Source: Bufo bufo
Taxonomy: Eukaryota > Chordata > Amphibia > Anura > Bufonidae
Reading direction: 5' to 3'
Assembly (NCBI RefSeq): GCF_905171765.1
Contig: NC_053390.1
Location: forward strand, 585,802,471 to 585,866,470
DNA: 64,000 nt
Shown: positions 32,182 through 43,479 of the stretch, piece after piece
Position numbering within the stretch: position 1 is the stretch's first letter
Layout: every line of letters starts with the position of its first letter
Notes under the pieces: generated by a model
Databases searched by the model: none
What the model was told of the DNA's origin: nothing
Seen by the model: only the letters and a program-made list of their open reading frames with translations
Made by a program: the position numbers and the translations under genes

Positions 32182-32576
32182 GGCTCATTTAGACAAGTAG
32201 ATAATCGTTCAGACAACTAACGACTCAAATGGCCTACCGACACATTGCCAATGATAATGACAATTACATGCAGGGAAGTGCGGTGTACAAATGTATTAAT
32301 ATTCCATCATATACTCTCCTAAACGATGATTGTTGACTGTGTTCAGACAGGTCTAGTCATCGTGCCGAACGGCTAAAGGTCACACAAAGCACATTTACAT
32401 TACCGCAGTTCATTAACGACAAACGATAATTTACTTGTTCGCATCAACGATTTCACAAGCGCTGAATAAGCGTTTTTAGTAAAAATCTTTCAGTCACATT
32501 AACATTACATGATTATCGCCAACCATGAATCGCTAGTGGTCAGATCTAACCAACTATCTACTCATCTACATGAGCC
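32182..32576. mobile_element. Foldback MITE, Harbinger-like ends
   Basis: GGCTCATTTAGACAAGTAG and inversely CTACTCATCTACATGAGCC. The interior is rich in CGATGATT/ACGATAA words in both orientations (ACGATGATTGTTG, AACGACAAACGATAA). Left flank TAA, right flank TTT. Confidence 0.6.
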
Positions 32577-32684
32577 TTTAGAGAAAAATGCATGGAACTA
32601 AAGTAAGGTGTCCTTGTATATTTTATTGTTGATGTTCATTTTAGTTCGCATTCCTCAGTGTAAACTGTCAGAGTAAAGTAGTTT

Positions 32685-32885
32685 CACACTAGTGCTAGAC
32701 ATCTCCGGCAAGTTGTTCCGGCACAGAGCAGCCTACCTGAGCTCTCTAGATCCGGCATTGTCGGACCCTACCTGATACCTGCCGGCCACATTAACTACAA
32801 TGGGGACCGCTAGAGATCCGGACACAACCTGGCAAATATGCCAAGAATGGGCCGGACTAAAATCACTGCTAATGTGAAACTATTT
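32685..32885. mobile_element. Small foldback MITE
   Basis: GTAGTTTCACACTAGTGC and inversely GCTAATGTGAAACTATTTC form the ends. The interior carries CCGGCA/TCCGG words like the elements at 28212 and 50426. No clear target duplication. Confidence 0.5.
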
Positions 32886-32989
32886 CAAAGGCCAGATCAG
32901 GGTTTGTTTTGCAGGATATGATGGAGGGATAGATAGGTTTATATGATTTGGAGCAGGAATTCTGACTGCAAAGGAGAGTAAATCCTGAC

Positions 32990-33760
32990 AGGACTCCTAG
33001 GAGACAATAGTAATAAAGGACCAGCACTCGCTGTTCGTAATCTTGCAAATGTTCTCTTTATTGCCACATATCTATATCTGCGACGCGTTTCGGCACAGAC
33101 TGTGCCTTTTTCAAACAGTAAAGGAATCACGATACACGTGGATTTAAATAGCCCGCCTAACAACCAAGTGCTGACGTCATGTAGTCATGACAACCTAAAC
33201 AAACAAAGTGAAAAGCTAAAATGAAAGCAAAAAACATCATAAGAAATATGAAGTCTCTCTAATTCCAAAGTAGAATTCTTCTTTGTAATATACATCACGT
33301 AGCTTTAATTACGCTGTTGAAAATAATAGTACAAAAATGAGGATAAACCATACTTAAAAAGGAGATCGTAAAAAAACGATTCAACTCATAATCGCGATTC
33401 AGACTCATCGGCTCCAAAGTTCGGAGTCGATGAATCCAAAAAGCCTCACGTTTTATCAATAATTTATGCCGATCACCACCACGACGTGGTTGTGCTACAC
33501 TTTCAAAATTCTGAAAACGCAATAGCGCAATCGTATGTTTTTTTCATAAAAGTTATATGGGATAGGTAACAATAGATTTCTCTTCCTGATAGTAGATTTG
33601 TGCTTACAGAATCTATCTTTCATACGAGTGGACATACATATAATAATAAGCCACATGGGCATTTGAGAATATAAATGACAAATGTGCTGTCGCAAGTGAA
33701 AAAACCACGTATGGGTATTTGTTCTCCTGTATGTGGATGATGTATATATTTACCCTTTAT
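32990..33760 (-). mobile_element. PLE fragment: GIY-YIG remnant and pLTR
   Basis: Minus-strand frames at 33295-33695 give STRMKDRFCKHKSTIRKRN and RRGGDRHKLLIKREAFWIHR followed by MSLNRDYE, the C-terminal half of a GIY-YIG domain, with a frameshift between. The downstream region (33000-33130) contains a hammerhead-like core GGCACAG/CTGTGCCGAAACGCGTC with a 7-bp stem II and GTC triplet; its first core strand is TTTGAAAA rather than CTGANGA. Confidence 0.75.
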
Positions 33761-33770
33761 TACACTGGAG

Positions 33771-33850
33771 CAGGCATGCTCAACCTGCGGCCCTCCAGCT
33801 GTTGCAAAACTACAACTCCCATTATTCCCTGACAGCCTAGAGGTCCTGGT
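33771..33850. mobile_element. hAT-type element end fragment
   Basis: CAGGCATGCTCAACCTGCGG followed by CCCTCCAGCTGTTGCAAAAC is the well-known start of a hAT-derived vertebrate repeat. No matching right end was seen. Confidence 0.5.
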
Positions 33851-33899
33851 GCAAAACTGTCCCTGATGTTAAAAAATTGTGAGGTCTACGAAATTTCCC

Positions 33900-34253
33900 T
33901 ATTTTTCACTTTATAAGACACACCTAGGTTTTAGAGGAAAATCAGAAAAAATATTTTTCATCAGACCTCAGTTCAGACTCCCCAGTCTTTATCAGACCCC
34001 CAAAGTTTATTAAACCTCAAATTACACCCACCAATCAGACCTCCAATGTTTATTATCAGACTTCAGATCAGACACCCCAGTGGAACCTCCAATCTGTATC
34101 AGACCTCAGATCAGAACCCCCCCAGTCAGACGCCTCCTGCATACTAATGAGTGCTTTCATAATGGAAGTAGTATTCACTTCATAAGATGCACTGCTATTT
34201 CCCTCCCCCTTTTTGGGGGGGAAAAAGTGTCTCATAAAGCGAAAAACATTGTA
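33900..34253. mobile_element. pogo/Tigger-type MITE
   Basis: Left TATTTTTCACTTTATAAGAC and right GTCTCATAAAGCGAAAAAC are inverted, with TA at the edges. The interior repeats ATCAGACCTCAGATCAGA-like words. Its ends match those of the Tigger transposon at 61737, a possible source of transposase. Confidence 0.75.
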
Positions 34254-34313
34254 ATTTATTTATGACTCATCTTCCATGTACAGTACGTAAATGTAGCATT
34301 CCCACTGTTCCCA

Positions 34314-34643
34314 TTAAATGGGTTGTCCCAACTCGTCATTTCCATGGCAAGGTGAGACTGAGTGCTGACCCAATGAGGCCAGCGTTCCGTTGTTTCCATA
34401 GCTCCCATTGTAGTGAATAAGATGTATGCAAAATGCATAGCACAGCAAGCTAGGCTGTTTTTATAACACTAGAGTTACAGAACTAGCATAGCTTTTTCTA
34501 CTTTGCTATTTACATAGCTTCTGTTTGTTGCAATTGAAGTTACAGAAACACGTCAGCCCAGTCGGCAGTTTCCGTAAGCCCAGCCAGCTGGGTGCTTAGT
34601 CCCATCTCACCATGAAAACAGTGAGATGAGACAACCCCTTTAA
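34314..34643. mobile_element. T2/Kolobok-type MITE
   Basis: TTAAATGGGTTGTCCCAACT and GAGACAACCCCTTTAA as inverted ends inside TTAA. No coding content. Confidence 0.7.
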
Positions 34644-35040
34644 ATTCTTCCAGGAACATTTTAAGGAACTCCCGAATGCCTTCCCAAAAAAGGAGACAGT
34701 TGTCAATATAACATCCCCAGTACTTAAGTTCCTTTGGTCTGCGCCAATATACCCAATATGCCTCCAACTTCCCCTATAAAAACATTGGTGTAAATGGGGG
34801 CAAATTTCACCCTCAGTTCTGTACTGGCAGTCTGAAGATAAAAGTGCCCCTCCCACCAAAAACATTGATAATAATCTCTATTTGGTTGGGATTCATTTCT
34901 GGGTGTCATTTAAATTCTGGACAACCAGCACTGTACATTGGCAGTGGAAGTCATCTCTTTGAAGATGGGCCCGCTCCAGAGTTTGTTTAACACAGCAGAC
35001 ACCCAGGGCTGAAGCCTGCGATCGACAATAACGCTGATCA
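34644..35040 (-). pseudogene. PLE reverse transcriptase fragment
   Basis: Minus-strand frames read VKFAPIYTNVFIGEVGG followed, after a frame change, by YIDNCLLFWEGIREFLKMFL, which match the PLE reverse transcriptase segment with the YIDD box (here YIDN). Both frame and catalytic residue are lost. Confidence 0.7.
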
Positions 35041-35245
35041 TAGACATTTAACCTTTCAGATGCCATGGTCAAATGTGACCGCGACATATGGGAGCGGAAA
35101 AAACAGTAGCGCTGCGCTCCCGGGTCAAGGAACCCCCAGGTGGCGGGGGCAGTTGGATGTCTGTGAAAGCCCCGTTCTCTCTGATGAAACCAGGGCTTTT
35201 AAAGCTGTAGTTTCTATAGAGCCCTGCAAGTTGCAGGGCTCCTTA
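35041..35245 (-). repeat. End fragment of an anuran interspersed repeat
   Basis: TTTAACCTTTCAGATGCCAT followed by GGTCAAATGTGACCGCGAC, then CAGGGCTTTTAAAG and GCCCTGCAAGTTGCAGGGCT, matches the ends of the long AT-rich frog family also at 8391 and 54422. Confidence 0.5.
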
Positions 35246-35249
35246 AGAA

Positions 35250-36704
35250 CATAGCAAATTATTATTATTTATTTGAAAGTTCCATTAATTCCACACATTG
35301 TACATCGATAGGGGGTTACACATACATAATCTAAAAATACAGTAAACCAGAAACTGGTACAGAGAGGTAGAGGACCCTGCCCACAAGAGCTTACAATCTA
35401 CAAGGGATGGGGGAAGATCACAGTAGGTGAGGGTATAGGCTGTTTATCTGGCTGTGAATGGCAGCATGCTTATTACAGGTGGTAGACTTTCCCGAAGAGG
35501 TGGGTTTTCAGGTCACTTTTAAAGGTTTGGATGTTGGAGGAGAGTCTGATGTACTGGGGTAGTGAGTTCCAGAGTAGGGAAGAGGAACGTGAGAAGTCTT
35601 GTAGGTGATTGTGTGAAGAACAGGTGAGTGGAGGTCCTGTGAGGATCAGAGATTACAGGTGAGGATGTATCAGGAACGCAGGTCAGAGATGTAAGGAGGG
35701 GATGGGTGTGGACGGCTTTATATGTAGTTGTTAGTATTTTAAACTGAATTAGCTGGGCAACAGGGAGGCAGAGGAGAAATGAGGATAGAGGTGGATAAAC
35801 CGGGCAGCAGAGTTGACAATAGATTGGAGGGGAGCAAGAGTACTAGATAGGAGGCCACAGATGGGAATGTTGATGTAGTCCAGGTGGGAGATGACGAGGG
35901 TATGCACTAGCATTTTAGTTGACTCAGGGGCAAGGAGGAAGCAAATTCTATAGATGTTCTTGAATTGAAAGTGGCAGATGGAGGTGAGGGTTTGGATGTG
36001 TGGCAGAATCAAATGTTATCTCCAGGCCATGGACCTGTAAGACTGGAGAAAGCGTCATGCTGTTAACTGTAATGAATATTCTCCATGTTGAGTTTTAGCA
36101 AGCGGGAGGAGAAGAATAAAGATGTAGATGACAGACATGCTGGGATTCTGGGTAGCAGGGAAGTGACAACTTAGCCAGAGAGGAGTGTCGTCAGCATAGA
36201 GGTGGTATTGGAAGCAATGGGACTCTATGAGCTGTTCCAGGCTAAATGTATAAATGATAAAAAGTAGGGGACCCAGGATAGAGCCTTAAGTGACACCAAC
36301 AGAGGGTGGTATATGAATAGAAAATGCTGAAGGTTCTGTTGGTGAGGTACAACAAGATCCAAGAGAGGGCCTTTGATGCCAAAGGAAGAGAGGATTTGTA
36401 ACAGCAGAGTATGGTTCACAGTATCAAAGGCTGAGGACATGTCAAGGAGGAGGAGCACAGAGTAGTGACATTGAGCTTTGGAAGCAAGAAGATAGTTGGT
36501 GACTTTGGCTAGGGCAGTTTCAGTGCAGTAATTGGGTCTGAGGCCTGATTGCAGCTGATCAAAAAGTGAGTGGGAAGAGGGGTAGGAGGACAGTTTGAGA
36601 TTAACATGTTTTTCTAGGAGTTTTGATGCAAATATGAGTAGTGAGATGGGGCAATAGCTGGATAAATGGGATGGGTCTACCAAAACCCACTTTTTAAAGA
36701 CCAA
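35250..36704 (-). pseudogene. L2-type LINE, 3' half
   Basis: Minus-strand frames at 36225-36704 give SSYCPISLLIFASKLLEKHV, LQSGLRPNYCTETALAKVTN and LLLDMSSAFDTVNHTLLL, reverse transcriptase blocks of the L2 clade, including the first catalytic aspartate in SAFDTV. A further block at 35749-36012 gives LVHTLVISHLDYINIPICGL and LAPLQSIVNSAARF, the C-terminal end. Intervening stops and deletions show decay. The noncoding 3' tail ends near 35250. Confidence 0.85.
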
Positions 36705-37389
36705 TTCAGTTATTAAGTCACTTTGTGGGGCTTACATAATAGAAACCACCCATAAATGACATTTTATAAATTACACCCCTCAAACATTATTCAAATATAT
36801 GAAAAAAAAAAGAGCAAGAAATACCGCACACGAAGGCCGTTCCTCTTAAAAAATGTATAATTTATTAAAGACACAAAATCACAGACATTTAAAATTAATT
36901 GTATACAATTATAAACCCATGTGTGGACTGCAAATCTGTCCAACACACAAACCTACAAAACACCACATGTCAACCTCCTTACCTACACATCACGTCCGCC
37001 TATCTTTACATCAGATAAGTATCAGTGCATATTTTTGTCGCCCTTTTCATGTAATTTGTCATACTACCTTGGCAGTGCTTATATGTTTATAGGACATGCA
37101 GTGGCGTGCCTTGCCTGTCAGCTAAACAGGGGGGTCTTGCCTGAGCAGCAGCACCCGTCCCAATGTCTCTGCAAGGAAGGAGAGCTGTGATTCTCTTAGG
37201 AGAAAGGACCTTTGATGACATCATCACCATGTGACCAGTAACATATTGATATTACTGGTCACATGGCTATGAGGTAATCAAAGGTCCTTTCTCTCTATCA
37301 GGAGTGTTGCTGCAGGAGAAGTTTGCCATAATTGTGGAGCTTTTTTTGTGAAGATTACATCAGGAAGAGGTGACAGGGGCTGTTATGCT

Positions 37390-38340
37390 AATATATTGTA
37401 AGCTACTGTATAATGTGGGGTGCTATATAGTGTAGGGTGCTATACTGCTCTACTGTATACTGTGGGGAGTTGTATACTGTGGGGTGCTGTACACTGTGGT
37501 GCTGTATACTGTGGGGTGCTGTATACTGTGGGGTGCTGTATACTGTGGGGTGCTATATACTGTATACTGTGAGGTACTGTATACTGTGGGGTACTGTATA
37601 CTGTAGGGTGCTATATACTGTATAGTGTGGGGTGCTGTGTACTGTGGGATACTGTATAGTGTGGGGTGCTGTATACTTTATAGTGTGGGGACGGGTGCTG
37701 TATACTGTGGGGTGCTGTATAATGTGGGATGCTGTATAATGTGGGGTGCTGTATAGTGTATAGTGTGGGGTGCTGTATAGTGTGGGATACTGTATAGTGT
37801 GCGGTGCTGTATACTTTATAGTGTGGGTTGCTGTATAGTGTGGGATACTGTATAATGTGGGGTGCTGTATACTGTGAGGTGCTATACTGCTCTACTGTAT
37901 ACTGTGGGGTGCTGTATAGTGTGGGGTACTGTATACTGTGGGGTGCTGTATAGTGTGGGGTGCTGTATACTGTATAGTGTAGGGTGCTGTATACTGTATA
38001 GTGTAGGGTGCTGTATACTGTGGGGTGCTATACTGCTCCACTGTAAACAGTGGGGTGCTATACTGCATACTGTGGGGTGCTGTATACTATAGGGTGCTAT
38101 ACTATATATTGCATACTGTGGGGTACTGTATACTATAGGGTGCTTTACTGCGTACTGTGGGGTACTGTATACTATAGGGTGCTATACTGCATACTGTGGG
38201 GTGCTATACTATATATTGCATACTGTGGGGTGCTATACTATATATTGCATACTGTGGGGTGCTGTATACTATAGGGTGCTGTACTGCATACTGTGGGGTG
38301 CTGTATACTATAGGATGCTATACTGCATACTGTTGAGGGG
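37390..38340. repeat. Degenerate 17-bp minisatellite in hAT element 2
   Basis: The unit is close to CTGTATACTGTGGGGTG, with variants GTATAGTGTGGGGTGCT and TATACTATAGGGTGCT. Interspersed TACTGTATAGTG double units make the period irregular. Confidence 0.9.
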
Positions 38341-38685
38341 CTGGGGGTGTTATACAATAGATGTCAATTCAAGAAATATGACCTAGATAAATGAAGGGTA
38401 TTAGGTTGTCCTAAATAAATATACTTAATCCCCCCTGGTGCGCGCTCTGATAAGCCAGGGAGCGCGCTCACGCCTATCTCACTTGTATGCTCGCCACCAG
38501 CCGCCGCTCACCTTCCAGGTGGGAAAACCTCCCACCTTCCTTGTAGCCGCTTGCTCCAGTGCTCCTGAGCAAGAAAACGGCTGTGCTGTGCGGCCTGTGC
38601 CTTCTAGTGAAGTGACCGCCTCACCAGTGTTGTGTGTGTCAAGGTGTGTCTGCAGATACACTGCCGCCGAGCTGAGCCTGCAAAA

Positions 38686-39470
38686 AGCACTGTGGTGTGT
38701 GGCAGTTAGGAGCGGTGCAGACAGTCACAGTGGCACTGTGGTGTGTGGCAGTTAGGAGTGGTGCAGACAGTCACAGTGGCACTGTGGTGTGTGGCAGTTA
38801 GGAGTGGTGCAGACAGTCACAGTGGCACTGTGGTGTGTGGCAGTTAGGAGCGGTGCAGACAGTCACAGTGGCACTGTGGTGTGTGGCAGTTAGGAGCGGT
38901 GCAGACAGTCACAGTGGCACTGTGGTGTGTGGCAGTTAGGAGCGGTGCAGACGGTCACAGTGGCACTGTGGTGTGTGGCAGTTAGGAGCGGTGCAGACGG
39001 TCACAGTGGCACTGTGGTGTGTGGCAGTTAGGAGTGGTGCAGACGGTCACAGTGGCACTGTGGTGTGTGGCAGTTAGGAGCGGTGCAGACAGTCACAGTG
39101 GCACTGTGGTGTGTGGCAGTTAGGAGTGGTGCAGACGGTCACAGTGGCACTGTGGTGTGTGGCAGTTAGGAGTGGTGCAGACGGTCACAGTGGCACTGTG
39201 GTGTGTGGCAGTTAGGAGTGGTGCAGACAGTCACAGTGGCACTGTGGTGTGTGGCAGTTAGGAGCGGTGCAGACAGTCAAAGTGGCACTGTGGTGTGTGG
39301 CAGTTAGGAGCGGTGCAGACAGTCACAGTGGCACTGTGGTGTGTGGCAGTTAGGAGCGGTGCAGACAGTCACAGTGGCACTGTGGTGTGTGGCAGTTAGG
39401 AGTGGTGCAGACAGTCACAGTGGCACTGTGGTGTGTGGCAGTTAGGAGCGGTGCAGACAGTCACAGTGGC
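38686..39470. repeat. 46-bp minisatellite in hAT element 2
   Basis: About 17 copies of a unit starting CACTGTGGTGTGTGGCAGTT, then AGGAGCGGTGCAGACAGTCA and CAGTGG. Two positions alternate between copies (AGCGG/AGTGG and GACAG/GACGG), so the units are otherwise almost identical, indicating recent homogenisation. Confidence 0.95.
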
Positions 39471-40559
39471 AGAACAGTGTGCAGGCAAGAGGCAGCAGAC
39501 TAGAGAGGGCCTTGCTGCCTTGAATTTTCAATGGGGGGAGGGGTGTTGAGGAGTCACAAGGCTGCTGCCAGCCAGTGCCAGGGCAGAAATTTACAATGGG
39601 CCCAAATATGGATGGGAAAGGGCCAGGCTTATTAACCTGTAGGATACCAGTGCCGTACCTGGACGGCGCTGCAGGACGTGACTTGAGTCCCAGCGCTGTA
39701 CAGGTATGGCGGGCTGATCGGGCAGGTGCAGGAGCTGTGCCCGTCCGATCAGCGGCACGGGTCCGTGTGTCACTGACAGCTGAGCCCCTACTATCAGCGC
39801 AGGGTGCATCGGCATCAGTGAAAACTCCAGCCCGCTCTATAAAAAAAAAAACATGATCCATCCCGTCAGGTGAACCTGTAAAAAAGAAAAAATATAAAAG
39901 CTGTGCAAAAACAGTTTTTTCTTCACCTTCCTTCACAAAATGTGTAATACCAAGCTTACATTGTATTTTCATGGTGACAGATTCCCTTTAAATTCTCATT
40001 TACGAGTAATTTTCTGTTTACTAGCAATAAATTTTTTTATTTCAAACAAAATAAATATTTCAGTATATTTAAATGTCAAAATAAAGTTTCTTATGTTTTC
40101 GGCGGGGGGAAGGGGGGAGACAGAGAAAGTACCCGCCCCGGGTGCCAAATACCCTAGGCACGCCACTGAGGACATGTGGTGTTTTGTAGGTTTGTGTGTT
40201 GGACAGATTTACAGTCCACACGTGGGTTTATAATTGTATACAATTAATTTTAAATGTCTGTAATTTTGTGTGTCTTTAATAAATTATACATTTTTTAAGA
40301 GGTGCGGCCTTCGTTTGCGGTATTTCTTGCTTTTTTCTTCTTCATATATTTACATTGATGCCGCGGCCTGCACTCTGTGATACATATTAGGTGTGCCCCC
40401 ATTGCCTGTTTTTCAAACATTATTCAAATGTTACAAACTTTGTTAACCCTTTAGGTGTTTCACAAGAATTAAAGGAAAATAGAGTAGAAATTTCAAAATT
40501 TTACTTATTTTTTTTATTTTTTGCCAGAGTTTCTATTTTTCCTGTAAGGCAGCAAGGGT

Positions 40560-42260
40560 TAACAGCCAAACAAAACTCAATATTTATTACCCTGATTCTG
40601 CAATATACAGAAACACCCCCCCATATGTGGTTGTAAACTGCTGTATGGGCACACGGCAGGGTGCAGTAGGGATACTGTAAACTACAGGATAAGGTGACAG
40701 TTTTGTTGGTACTATTTTTGGGTGCATATGATTTTTGATATTATGCTTTTTGGGAGGCAAGGTAATCAAAAGATGGCTGTTCTGGCACCATATTTATTTA
40801 TTTATTTATTTTACAGCGTTCACCTGACAGGATAGATTATTTTTTAGAGCAGGTTGTTATGGATGCGACAATACCAAGTTTGCCTCTTTAAATTTTTTTG
40901 TTTGTTTTACATAATAAAGCATTTTTTTTTCTGTTGATCGTCTTGTGTAGGGGCTCGTTTTTTGCAGGAAGAGTTGATGTTTTTATTGGTACCGTTTTTG
41001 TACACATATGATTTTTTGATCGTTCAATATTACACTTTTTGGGGGCAAGATGACAGAAGGTACTGTCATCTTTTTTTATTTTTTATTTATTTTTTATTGA
41101 CGTTCACCTGAGAGGGTAGGTCATGTGATATGTTTATAGAGCCGCTCGTTATAGACACAGCGATATCTAATATATACATTTTTATTATGTTTTTTTTTAT
41201 TATTAAAAATCACTTGATGGGCGGGGAAAGGGGCACTTTTTTTATACTGTAAACTTTTATTTTTTTAAAAACACTTTTTCTTTTACTTTTTTTCACTTTT
41301 TATTTTTGTCCCAATACAGAGACTTCAACATTTTAGGGTCTGATTCCTGTTTGAATGTAGCACAATACATGCTGTATTGTACTACATTGCCTGTCAGTGT
41401 ACCTTTGAGACCCAGCCTGGGGGCTTGGCCTCATAGGCTTCCATACATGGCAGACCCAGAGGCCTTTGTGTGGCCTGGGGTTGCCATGGAAGCCATCAGC
41501 CCTTGTCACTGCAGCGCGGGGGGCCGATGGAGAGGCAGAGGGAGCCGCCTTCCTCTGCAAACTTTGTATATGCCGCGGTCAGCGTTGATTGTGGCATATA
41601 TGCCGATGGATACATCAGGGTCCCAGCTGTCAGTCACAGCCTGGCCCCTGCATTGATAGGGCGGGCACAGCTTTGGTGCCCGCCTGATCATCATGAAATA
41701 CTAGTACGTCAGGTTGCGGGGATTCACTTCCCACTGTGATGTGCTAGTATGTCAAATGTTAACAAGGGATTAAATATAAAAATATTCATCCCATACGGCA
41801 AACGATGTAACTGAAAAAAGTCACACATGCCAAAATGGTATCAATAAAAACGACAGATGAGCCCTCACACAGCTCTGTAGACATAACTATAAAAAAGTTA
41901 TGGGGGTCAGACTGTGTAGATGAAAAGAAATTTTATTTTTTTTCTAAAGTTTTAATTTTTTCAGCATTAAAACACAAGAAAAGCTGTATATATGTGGTAT
42001 AGTAATCGTACTGACCCAGAGAATGAAGGGTGCAGTAAATTTTACTGCGTAGGTGACGCTGTAAAAAACAAAACACAATAAAACTATGGCAGAATTGTGT
42101 TGTTTTTCTCCCAGTTCTGCCAACTACATTCCATGGAGTATTACATGATGCCCTTTGAAAGTACAACTTGGCAGCTATTTGAATGAAAAAAGCGGCTATG
42201 TGAATGGAATAATAAAAAAAAGTTATGGCACTGGGAAGGCAGGAAATGGAAAATGGAATA
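40560..42260. repeat. Two head-to-head fragments of the abundant anuran AT-rich repeat
   Basis: 40560-41755 reads forward (GGGGCTCGTTTTTTGCAGGA, GTTTTTATTGGTACCGTTTT, TTTTTTGATCGTTCAATATT, CACTTTTTATTTTTGTCCC). 41756-42260 reads in the opposite sense (AATGGTATCAATAAAAACGA, GAGCCCTCACACAGCTC, AATCGTACTGACCCAGAGAA). No protein is coded. Confidence 0.6.
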
Positions 42261-42695
42261 TCCTTCCATCCACTAAGGATTAAATCTTTACCATAGCTAA
42301 AATCCCTTTATCAAGGGAATAATCATATGAAGCAGGGTTCTCAATTTTTAAGCAAAAACATTTTATTTTTTATTTTTATCTTTAACTTTTTTTAAAAAAA
42401 GTAAAAGGGCCCTAAGCGAAAGTTTGGATCTCCTGTATTATTAGTACTTAGTAGCACCCCCTTTGACAAGTATCACAGCTTGTAATAATTTTCTGTAGCC
42501 AGCCAAGACTTTTTCAATTCTTGTTTGATGGATTTTCATCCATTATTCCTTGCAAAATTCTTCCAGTTCTGTGATATTCCTGGGCATACACCGCTCTTTT
42601 GAGGTCTATCTACAGATTTTTAATGATGCTTAGATCAGGGGACTGTGATGGCCTTAGTAAAACCTTCATCTTCCGCCTTTTGAGTTAGTTTCAGG

Positions 42696-43479
42696 TAGGG
42701 TTGGGCAATATACTAGCATGTACGATATACTGCGGTATCAAGAAATGGCGATATGGCGGTACTGTTTCTTAATTACCGTGGTATTTTAGTGACGTCATAG
42801 AAGTGGTTGAGCTTGACAGTGCTGACTGCATCTAAAACAAACGCAAGAAGACATTATACTGTATGGGGGTCACAAGGAGATATTATACTGTATGCGAACC
42901 ACAAGAAGACATTACACTGTATGGGGGCAAGAAGAAGAAGACATTATACTGTTTGGGGGGCAAGAAGGAGACATTACACTGTTTGGGGGCTACAAGTAGT
43001 CCCCATAGAGTATAATGTCTCCTTGTGGTCCCCATACGTTATAATGTCTGCTTGTGGCCCCCATATAGTATAACGTCTTCTTGTGGCCCCCATATAGTAT
43101 AACGTCTTCTTGTGGCCCCCATATAGTATAACGTCTTCTTGTGGCCCCTATACAGTATAACGTTTCCTTGTGGCCCTATACAGTATAACGTCTCCTTGTG
43201 GCCCCATACTGTATAACGTCTCCTTGTGGCCCCATACTGTATACCGTCTCTTTGTGGCCCCATACAGTATAACGTCTCCTTGTGACCCCATACAGTATAA
43301 CGTCTCCTTGTGGCCCCATACAGTATAACGTCTTTGTGGCTACATACAGTTTAATGTCTCCTTGTTGCCCCTATACAGTATGTCTCCTTGTGGCTCCCAT
43401 ATTATGGGATAAATGGGTATTTATCGTGATATATATAACATTGTGATACATTTCTTAATATAGCTATCGCCCAACCCTA
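42696..43479. mobile_element. hAT-type nonautonomous element 3, carrying a minisatellite
   Basis: Left TAGGGTTGGGCAATATAC, right inverse GCTATCGCCCAACCCTA, perfect 8-bp duplication GTTTCAGG at 42688-42695 and 43480-43487. The 784-bp interior is mostly a tandem array. Confidence 0.92.
42836..43400. repeat. Inverted-tandem minisatellite in hAT element 3
   Basis: To the left the unit reads AAGAAGACATTATACTGTAT then GGGGGC. To the right of about 43000 it reads in reverse orientation as ATACAGTATAACGTCTCCTT then GTGGCCCC, 26-29 bp per unit. Two opposed arrays therefore face each other. Confidence 0.85.

Larger units (their letters stand above)
37099..40168. mobile_element. hAT-type nonautonomous element 2, carrying two minisatellites
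   Basis: Left CAGTGGCGTGCCTTGCC, right inverse AGGCACGCCACTG, with a perfect 8-bp target duplication AGGACATG at 37091-37098 and 40169-40176. The 3.07-kb interior has no transposase: it holds a short palindrome (37200-37290), a 17-bp array (37390-38340), a 46-bp array (38686-39470) and T2-like ATTCCCTTTAAA at 39980. Confidence 0.92.
36790..40350. mobile_element. PLE-like foldback element split by a hAT insertion
   Basis: The left arm 36795-36975 (GAGCAAGAAATACCGC, AAAAAATGTATAATTTATTA, TTTAAAATTAATTGTATACA, ACCTACAAAACACCACATGT) recurs inverted at about 40172-40345. The arms are over 90% alike by eye. Before the hAT insertion the element was about 490 bp. The resemblance to PLE terminal regions is inference. 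Confidence 0.6.

Noticed and set aside
37437..38386. Cysteine/tyrosine-rich frames (GVLYTVGCC repeats)
   Set aside because: Products of the 17-bp minisatellite, not a cysteine-rich protein.
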